Of a stretch of DNA of 64,000 bases, positions 57,559 through 64,000 are shown in pieces (the first letter of the stretch is position 1; every line of letters starts with the position of its first letter). Below the pieces are notes generated by a model that was not told the origin of the DNA, searched no databases, and worked only from the letters and a program-made list of their open reading frames with translations. Origin of the DNA: Desulfobacca sp. (GTDB lineage: Bacteria > Desulfobacterota > Desulfobaccia > Desulfobaccales > Desulfobaccaceae); assembly GCA_020725545.1 (NCBI GenBank), contig DYEV01000026.1, positions 62,001 to 126,000 on the forward strand. The letters run 5' to 3'. A program made the position numbers and the translations under genes.

Positions 57559-58836
57559 TTATAACGGTTCAATGGTAAAGGCCGGCTTTGCCTTGGCCAG
57601 GTAATCTTCGCCTACGAAGGGGGAGCCAAAGCCATATTTTTTGGCACAATCCATGACCACATCAAAAACTTCGGGGCGGAAAATCAACCGGGTCGGCTTC
57701 ACTTCGTCCATGATAATGGAGCGAATCTTGGTACCACTGAATTTCTGCAGTTCATTCCAGTGACCACAGAGGCCGATACAGGTTACTTCACCACAATGCG
57801 GACAATAGGCCCATTCCAAAACGTAGATGGGGGTGATACTTAATTTCTCTTTGGGAATGCTCATCAGTAAATGATGGGCCTGATAGGAATGGTAATAGGT
57901 GCCCACACCGGCGTGGTCACGCCCGAACATATGATGGGTCAGCCCCAGGTTGGTGCGGATAATGGAGTGATGGACAGCCTCCCGGGGACCAGCATAGCGC
58001 ATATCCCAGAAGGTCATGGTCACCATGTGGATATCTTCCCGGAAATAACCAGCCTTGCGCAGTTCATCCTGGGTCAAGACGATGGCCTCATCAATATAGT
58101 CACCCGCCCGTTTTTCACCCACAATGCAGTTGACTAGGATGCCCGAGATGGCCTTGCCCATGGATTCCATCTGCTCCACCGGCATCTCGCCGTGGGCCGC
58201 AATATAGGCATGCTTCATCAGCCATTCGTGGCCGGAATGCGGGACGTTCCGGGTCTGATGGGCCACAATCCGCTGCCAGTTCTTCTCGGCAAATTTAGCC
58301 CGATGCTGACGGGGGGTAAGGAAGTAGGGCGTAAAAGGTTCACGAACTTTGGGTTCATTGACCAGGGTGATCTTCCCGCCTAAAAATTTATCCTTATAGG
58401 CATAGGTCCGTTTCACGCCAGGATGTTTCTCTTCTTTCGTGCCATAGACATCCTGAGCCATGTCTTCTTTATTGTAGGTGTAGATTTCTTCGATATCAAA
58501 GATGGCCAAAGGATTGCCATCATAAGTCAGAAGAACACTCATGCCTTCTTTGATGCCATAGTCAGCAATTTCCTTGTCAGAGATGTCATAAACAATGGGA
58601 ATACTCCAGACCGTGCCATCTGCTAATTCCATCTTTTTGCAGGTGGCTTCCACATCAGCTTTGCCCATGAAGCCTTGGATGGGTGAGAAAAAGCCATAGG
58701 CAATACCGATTGCCTCGGTGGCCATCTGCCGGCTTGCCGGTACCTGTGGGAGGCCTGCGATTTTCTTTTTGGCTTCGGCTTTATCGGTGATTACTCTTTC
58801 AACAAGAGGTTTGTTACCGTGGCCAATATATTCCAT
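57559..58836 (-). CDS. sat: Sulfate adenylyltransferase (dissimilatory)
   Basis: QTRNVPHSGHEWLMKHAYIA, FGRDHAGVGTYYHSYQAHHLL; internal Met 58836 preferred. Confidence 0.96.
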   Translation of the reverse strand: MEYIGHGNKPLVERVITDKAEAKKKIAGLPQVPASRQMATEAIGIAYGFFSPIQGFMGKADVEATCKKMELADGTVWSIPIVYDISDKEIADYGIKEGMSVLLTYDGNPLAIFDIEEIYTYNKEDMAQDVYGTKEEKHPGVKRTYAYKDKFLGGKITLVNEPKVREPFTPYFLTPRQHRAKFAEKNWQRIVAHQTRNVPHSGHEWLMKHAYIAAHGEMPVEQMESMGKAISGILVNCIVGEKRAGDYIDEAIVLTQDELRKAGYFREDIHMVTMTFWDMRYAGPREAVHHSIIRTNLGLTHHMFGRDHAGVGTYYHSYQAHHLLMSIPKEKLSITPIYVLEWAYCPHCGEVTCIGLCGHWNELQKFSGTKIRSIIMDEVKPTRLIFRPEVFDVVMDCAKKYGFGSPFVGEDYLAKAKPAFTIEPL

Positions 58837-59689
58837 ACCATTCCCCTTTCTTTGTATTAATATTTCCTGTAACAGTTCTTCTGTACTTAAGTTCTGACTT
58901 TCCTGATCCAAGCCCGGTCCCTGGTAAGCTGACACACATTGCCCTAGCTTGTAATCCTGTTCCTCCTGTCATGTCCTTATCACTGATTTTTTTCTTCTGG
59001 CGCCACAGTGCGAGTCCGTGTTCTTCAGTTTTGCTCCGCGGGCTGTGTGGAAACTCTCCTTGTTAAGGATAAGTATCTGAACCAACGCTGCCTCCTCTTC
59101 CAGCATGGAGCTACCGTTGGCTTGGGCTGGAGTGTGCGTCGCCTTGCGGCCAAACCGACGCACGTGCTCGTGAAGAATAGCACGATCTTTTTATATAGCA
59201 GACCGTTGCAGCCTGTCAAGATATTTTTTTACTCAGCCGTATGCCTCCTTTAATATGAGAGCCTCTGGAAAGCCGCAGAACCCGGCTGGGACCGCTCTCA
59301 GCCCCCGGCCTTGTCCACAAAAGAAAAAAAGCTCATATAAAGCGCCAGACCTGTGCTGCTGCGCGCCAGCCCGCCTCTGGGTCTTTCTCAAGCAAGGGCT
59401 ATGCCAGGGGAATTGGCCACTGTTACAATGGAATCTCGGCGGTTTGGCAGGGAATATTTTTTGTCCCGAGGGGCTAATATATCAGAAGAGGCCGTCCAGG
59501 TGTCAGCAAATTTTTCACCTTGGCAAAGAAAACGACAGATTTCCCCGGCGGTTTGATTTTTGTTGCAGGGACAAGGCCACCTCATGACCGGGCCGTGGCC
59601 GTCGCCATAACAAGGCATTGCAGCCTCAGGAAAAATCACATAAGATGATGGCCAGCTATAGTGGTATGGCTTTTCTGGGAAAGAGGAGC

Positions 59690-61081
59690 ATGGCAGAGGT
59701 GCAGAGATCTGCGGCCTGGCGGCAGGAAAAGGATTCACTGGGTCCGGTTTTCGTCCCGGCCTGGGCCTATTGGGGCGCCCAGACCCAGCGGGCGGTGGAG
59801 AATTTTCCGTTGAGCGGCCTCAAGCCTCACCCCATCCTGGTGGACGCCCTGGTGCTCATCAAGATGGCCGCAGCGGAGGCTAATATGGCCTTGGGCGGCC
59901 TCCCGGAGGAGAAATCCCGGCTCATCATCCAGGCCGGCCAGGAAGTCTTGTCTGGCCTTTGGCGGGAGCATTTCGTCGTGGACGTCTTTCAGGCCGGAGC
60001 CGGCACCTCCCTGCACATGAATGTCAATGAAGTGTTGGCCAATCGGGCCGCGGAGCTGGCCGACCGCCCCCGGGGTCGATACGACTTCATCCATCCCAAC
60101 GATGACGTAAATCTGGGCCAGTCCACCAATGACGTCTTTCCCACCGCCATGCGTTTGGCCATCCTCATGGAATTGCGGACCCTCTACCCCGAGGGCGAGG
60201 CCTTGGTCGCGGCCCTAGAGCAGAAAGCCCTGGAATTCGCCGCCATCCTTAAGGCCGGCCGGACCCATTTGAATGACGCCTTGCCCCTGACCCTGGGCGA
60301 CGAATTCTCCGCCTATGCCCAGGCCGTGGCGGCTGACCTGGAGCGCCTCCGCCGGAATGCCGCCGAACTGGTATCGTTGGGGATCGGCGGCACTGCGGTG
60401 GGCACCGGCGTCAATGCCCTGCCCGGCTTCCGGGAGGCTGTCATCAGCCGGCTGCGACGGCTTACCGGCCTGAAGCTGGAGGCTCATCCCCATCTCTTTG
60501 AGGCCATGCAGAACCTTAATCCCTTCGGCCAAGTGGCGGCCGATCTTAAACTCCTGGCCCTGACCCTCACGCGGGTGGCCAATGATCTGCGGCTGTTGGC
60601 CTCGGGTCCCAAGACCGGCCTGGCGGAGATCATCCTGCCGGCCGTGCAGCCCGGCTCCTCCATCATGAGCGGCAAGATCAACCCTTCCATCTGCGAGGCC
60701 CTCAACATGGTCTGCTACCATGTCATCGGCCAGGAGACCGCCGTGGCCCTGGCCGTCCAAGCCGGGCAGTTGGAGCTTAACGTCATGATGCCCTTGGTCA
60801 TCCATGAGATCTTGAGCATGATCGATCTGCTCCGCCAAGGTCTGGCCATGTTCACCCGGCGGGCCGTCCGGGGCCTGCAGGCCGATGCAGCCCGCTGCCG
60901 CTTTTTCCTGGAACAGAGCCATGGCCTAGCCGCCCTGCTCAACCCTTATGTGGGGTATCAGCAAGCCGCCCTCTTGGCCCAGGAGAGCTTAACCCGGGGT
61001 ATACCCTTGCCGGACTTGCTGCGGGAGAAAAAACTCTTGACCGATCAGCAGATTGACGCTATTTTTTCCCTGCCAACGTAA
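59690..61081 (+). CDS. Aspartase/fumarase superfamily lyase (class II)
   Basis: GAGTSLHMNVNEVLANRA, LGQSTNDVFPTAMRL, signature GSSIMSGKINPS; start 59690 preceded by AAAGAGGAGC. Confidence 0.9.
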   Translation: MAEVQRSAAWRQEKDSLGPVFVPAWAYWGAQTQRAVENFPLSGLKPHPILVDALVLIKMAAAEANMALGGLPEEKSRLIIQAGQEVLSGLWREHFVVDVFQAGAGTSLHMNVNEVLANRAAELADRPRGRYDFIHPNDDVNLGQSTNDVFPTAMRLAILMELRTLYPEGEALVAALEQKALEFAAILKAGRTHLNDALPLTLGDEFSAYAQAVAADLERLRRNAAELVSLGIGGTAVGTGVNALPGFREAVISRLRRLTGLKLEAHPHLFEAMQNLNPFGQVAADLKLLALTLTRVANDLRLLASGPKTGLAEIILPAVQPGSSIMSGKINPSICEALNMVCYHVIGQETAVALAVQAGQLELNVMMPLVIHEILSMIDLLRQGLAMFTRRAVRGLQADAARCRFFLEQSHGLAALLNPYVGYQQAALLAQESLTRGIPLPDLLREKKLLTDQQIDAIFSLPT

Positions 61082-61201
61082 AGCAGGGCAGAGGGAGAAG
61101 GGAATCGGGAAGAGACTGTGGCCACCTCGTTTTTCGGGCCGGCTTAACCCCGCCCCCCATAAAGGCTACCCCGTTGCCGAAAGGGCTTTCCCCATGAGAA
61201 G

Positions 61202-61236
61202 CAACTAACATCTAACAACTAACAACTAACAACTGA
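61202..61236. repeat. Heptanucleotide tandem repeat array (5 units, CAACTAA family)
   Basis: CAACTAA-CATCTAA-CAACTAA-CAACTAA-CAACTGA. Confidence 0.92.
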
Positions 61237-61277
61237 CTTAGGCCCCGGCCTAGCGACAATATCCCCAGGAGGCGATC

Positions 61278-62639
61278 GTGAACGATTCTTACAAAATCAT
61301 CTTAAGTGAGAAAGAGCTGCCCCAACAATGGTACAATGTCCAGCCAGACCTGCCCCGGCCCTTGCCACCCTATCTCCATCCGGCCACCGGTAAGCCGGTG
61401 ACGCCGGAGGATATGCTCCCCATCTTTCCCATGGCCCTCATTCAACAGGAGATGAGCCAGGAGCGTTGGATCGACATCCCCGATCCGATCCTGGACATCT
61501 ATAAGCTCTGGCGGCCCTCACCCTTGCACCGGGCCCGCCGGTTGGAAAAATTCCTGCAAACCCCGGCCCGCATTTATTTCAAGAATGAATCGGTAAGTCC
61601 GGCCGGCAGCCACAAACCCAACACCTCGGTTCCCCAGGCCTATTATAATAAAATGGAAGGGGTCACCCGTCTGGCCACGGAAACCGGCGCCGGGCAGTGG
61701 GGTTCGGCCCTGTCCTTTGCCTGCCAGGCTTTCGGTTTGGCCTGCACCGTTTATATGGTGAAAGTCAGTTATTATCAGAAGCCCTACCGCCGCTCCATGA
61801 TGCAGGTCTGGGGCTCCGAAGTGTTCCCGTCGCCCACGGATCGCACCGATGCGGGGCGGAACATCCTGGCCAAAAATCCCGATTCGCCCGGCAGCTTGGG
61901 CATCGCCATTTCCGAAGCCGTGGAAGACGCCGCCAAACACGAGGATACCAAATACGCCCTGGGAAGCGTCCTCAACCACGTGCTCTTGCATCAGACTATC
62001 GTTGGCCTGGAGACCAAGAAACAGTTGCAGTTAGCCGGGGAAAAGCCCGATGTCCTCGTCGGCTGCGTGGGCGGCGGCAGTAACTTTGCCGGTTTCGTCT
62101 TCCCCTTTGTGCCCGATAAACTCAAGGGTGACAATATCCGTTTCGTAGCCGTGGAACCCACTTCCTGCCCCACCTTTACCAAAGGGGCTTATACCTATGA
62201 TTTCGGCGACACCGCCGGCCTCACTCCCATGATGCTCATGTACACCTTGGGCCACAGCTTTGTCCCGCCCGGTATCCATGCCGGCGGACTCCGGTATCAT
62301 GGCGACGCCCCGTTGCTCAGCCTGCTGGTGCATGAAAAGGTCATCGAAGCCCGGGCTTACCCGCAGAATCCGGTTTTCGAGGCGGCCATCACCTTTGCCC
62401 GCACCGAAGGCATCATCCCGGCTCCCGAGACCTCCCACGCCCTCCGGGCCGGCATCGATGAAGCCCTGAAGTGCAAAGAAACCGGCGAAGAAAAATGCAT
62501 CGTCATCGCCTTCAGCGGTCATGGCTTCCTGGACCTGGCCGCCTATGATTCCTACCTGGAAGGCAAACTGGAGGATTTCGAATATCCTGACTCCATGATT
62601 CAGGAAGCCATCTGCGCTATCCCGAAGTTTCCCGGCTAA
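61278..62639 (+). CDS. trpB: Tryptophan synthase beta-like protein, TrpB2 type (GTG start)
   Basis: [60 protein letters not shown]. Confidence 0.92.
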   Translation: MNDSYKIILSEKELPQQWYNVQPDLPRPLPPYLHPATGKPVTPEDMLPIFPMALIQQEMSQERWIDIPDPILDIYKLWRPSPLHRARRLEKFLQTPARIYFKNESVSPAGSHKPNTSVPQAYYNKMEGVTRLATETGAGQWGSALSFACQAFGLACTVYMVKVSYYQKPYRRSMMQVWGSEVFPSPTDRTDAGRNILAKNPDSPGSLGIAISEAVEDAAKHEDTKYALGSVLNHVLLHQTIVGLETKKQLQLAGEKPDVLVGCVGGGSNFAGFVFPFVPDKLKGDNIRFVAVEPTSCPTFTKGAYTYDFGDTAGLTPMMLMYTLGHSFVPPGIHAGGLRYHGDAPLLSLLVHEKVIEARAYPQNPVFEAAITFARTEGIIPAPETSHALRAGIDEALKCKETGEEKCIVIAFSGHGFLDLAAYDSYLEGKLEDFEYPDSMIQEAICAIPKFPG

Positions 62640-62666
62640 TGGCCGCAACCATGCATCGGGCACAGA

Positions 62667-62693
62667 GGTCGGGGGCTTGGGAGTCCCCCGACC
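62667..62693 (+). other. Hairpin after trpB2
   Basis: GGTCGGGGG-cttgggagt-CCCCCGACC, no U-tract. Confidence 0.5.
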
Positions 62694-62703
62694 CTCGCCA
62701 GAG

Positions 62704-62822
62704 GTTGTTGCAAACACTCTTTTCTTGTCATCCTAAACGAAGGGAAGGATCTTTATCTAGTTGGCAAGATGAGACTCTTTACTACGCTCAGAAATGACCT
62801 GTATTCGGCCCCAGGGTTTTGC
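62704..62822. repeat. MITE-like palindromic dispersed repeat, copy E (degenerate)
   Basis: GTTGTTGCAAAC...TTGTCATCCTAAACGAAGGGAAGGATCT...ACTCTTTACTACGCTCAGAAATGA...CAGGGTTTTGC. Confidence 0.75.
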
Positions 62823-62854
62823 GGCGACTTCCACATTACTTGCAGGAATAGGCC

Positions 62855-63298
62855 ATGACAGTCGCACCCAGGCCCTCCCGCCGTGCCGGTTTTCGGGCCA
62901 CTTCCCATACCGCCGATGTCGGCTTTAAACTCTGGGGGCCGACCCTGGCCGATATCTTTATTCAGGGCGCTTTGGCCTTAATCGGTCTCATGACCGACCG
63001 CCGGCGCCTCCGGGCCCGACAGACCCGGGCGGTGGAGATAGAGGCTGCAGATCAGGAAATGCTCCTGGTGGAGTGGCTGAACCACCTGCTCTATCTCTAT
63101 GACGCGGAAAATTTTTTGGCCCGCCGCATCGAGATTATGGAGATAACCCCCACCCGACTGCATGCCAAACTTCATGGGGAAACATTGGATCATCAGCGCC
63201 ATGTTCTCAAAACCGGCGTCAAAGCAGCCACTTACCATCAACTAGCCATCACCCCCACACCCACCGGCTGGGAAGCCCGTATCATTTTTGATCTTTAG
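62855..63298 (+). CDS. Archease family protein
   Basis: HTADVGFKLWGPTLADIFIQGALALIGLMTD, EWLNHLLYLYDAENFL, GVKAATYHQLAI. Confidence 0.92.
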   Translation: MTVAPRPSRRAGFRATSHTADVGFKLWGPTLADIFIQGALALIGLMTDRRRLRARQTRAVEIEAADQEMLLVEWLNHLLYLYDAENFLARRIEIMEITPTRLHAKLHGETLDHQRHVLKTGVKAATYHQLAITPTPTGWEARIIFDL

Positions 63299-63361
63299 CC
63301 AATTGTCGCCAGCCCCTCTTTCTTGAGAATCCACCGATAAGCTTATCCCTTATCCCTGCCC

Positions 63362-63973
63362 TCACGGTCGGCAATCTTTGGCCGGACTGTAGCCCTGACG
63401 GTATGCCTCCAAAGGCGTGGCAAAAATCCGCCGATTGGCCGGTGTCATGGTCTGCGCGCCGGGACAAGTGGGCCGGTGGAAACGATAACTCCGGGCATTG
63501 CCGACATAATGGGATTCTTGCGCCAGTGGCAGCTCCCGCCAGATCCCCAACCGCTGGTCAATGGCCAGATTTTGGGCCCGAATCAGTTCTTCCCGGTAAC
63601 GCAGGTTGGGAGGTTTGAGTAATACCCGGGCTAACCCGCGGCGCACCAGTTCCACATTTAAGAGCCGGCCATCCGGCAGCCGCACATAGGCCAATAGGCG
63701 GTTATACTGATCATAGCGCTCCACGTCATATTCCAGCCGCAGTTTCACCCCTCGGACCAGATCAGCATTGACCTGCTTGGCCTGCCGGGCCAACTCCTGC
63801 TCCCGGGGATCGCTGCTGGTCAGCTCGGGCGTATCAATGCCCAGATAGCGCACTTCTTGGCCGTCGGCCAGCACGATGCTGTCGCCGTCTTTGACCTTGG
63901 CCACCATGCCAGTGGCCGGCGGGCCACTGGGCGCGGGGCAGCCCGCCGCCAGGCAGAGGGCCCAGAGGACCAA
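63362..63973 (-). CDS. Thermonuclease (SNase-like) family protein; start could lie upstream of the called Met
   Basis: AKVKDGDSIVLADGQEVRYLGIDTPE, YDVERYDQYNRLLAYVRLPDGRLLNVELVRRGLARV. Confidence 0.9.
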   Translation of the reverse strand: MVLWALCLAAGCPAPSGPPATGMVAKVKDGDSIVLADGQEVRYLGIDTPELTSSDPREQELARQAKQVNADLVRGVKLRLEYDVERYDQYNRLLAYVRLPDGRLLNVELVRRGLARVLLKPPNLRYREELIRAQNLAIDQRLGIWRELPLAQESHYVGNARSYRFHRPTCPGAQTMTPANRRIFATPLEAYRQGYSPAKDCRP

Positions 63974-64000
63974 AATACCGACAGCAATCCTAAGCGGCCG

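Noticed and set aside
1-64000. tRNA, rRNA genes or prophage
   Set aside because: No cloverleaf or rRNA-like stretches, integrase or phage structural genes recognised by eye; a tRNAscan/Infernal run would be needed to exclude tRNAs formally.

Overview
This 64 kb window looks chromosomal, from a sulfate-reducing deltaproteobacterium; a Desulfobacca-like lineage is inference only. Main blocks: a dcw cluster on the minus strand (mraZ-rsmH-ftsL-ftsI-murE); a histidine kinase/NtrC-type regulator pair; a TSUP transporter; pncB and two DedA genes; nifU-nifS; an MltD-like transglycosylase; polA; yceD-rpmF; acyl-CoA dehydrogenase with etfB and etfA; fabG-acpP-fabF-rpiB-glyA-nrdR; a Fur-family regulator; rnc; fumarate reductase/succinate dehydrogenase; and the dissimilatory sulfate-reduction block sat-(107 aa ORF)-aprBA-qmoABC. 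Most of the window is ordinary core metabolism. Most interesting signals: (i) an XRE DNA-binding domain apparently fused to a GalU-like nucleotidyltransferase fold with a degenerate catalytic signature (18679-19944); (ii) 9-unit heptanucleotide repeat arrays ending at or next to the start codons of two DedA genes, with a third shorter array upstream of trpB2; (iii) a five-copy palindromic MITE-like family, with copies on both sides of etfB; (iv) a degenerating block at about 45.5-48.5 kb with three genes carrying in-frame stops beside a transposase remnant; (v) tandem perfect hairpins between aprA and qmoA; (vi) tandem alanine-zipper lipoproteins; (vii) an eroded AbiEii-type toxin/antitoxin pair abutting polA. 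All family assignments come from recognising motifs by eye; no database search was run.
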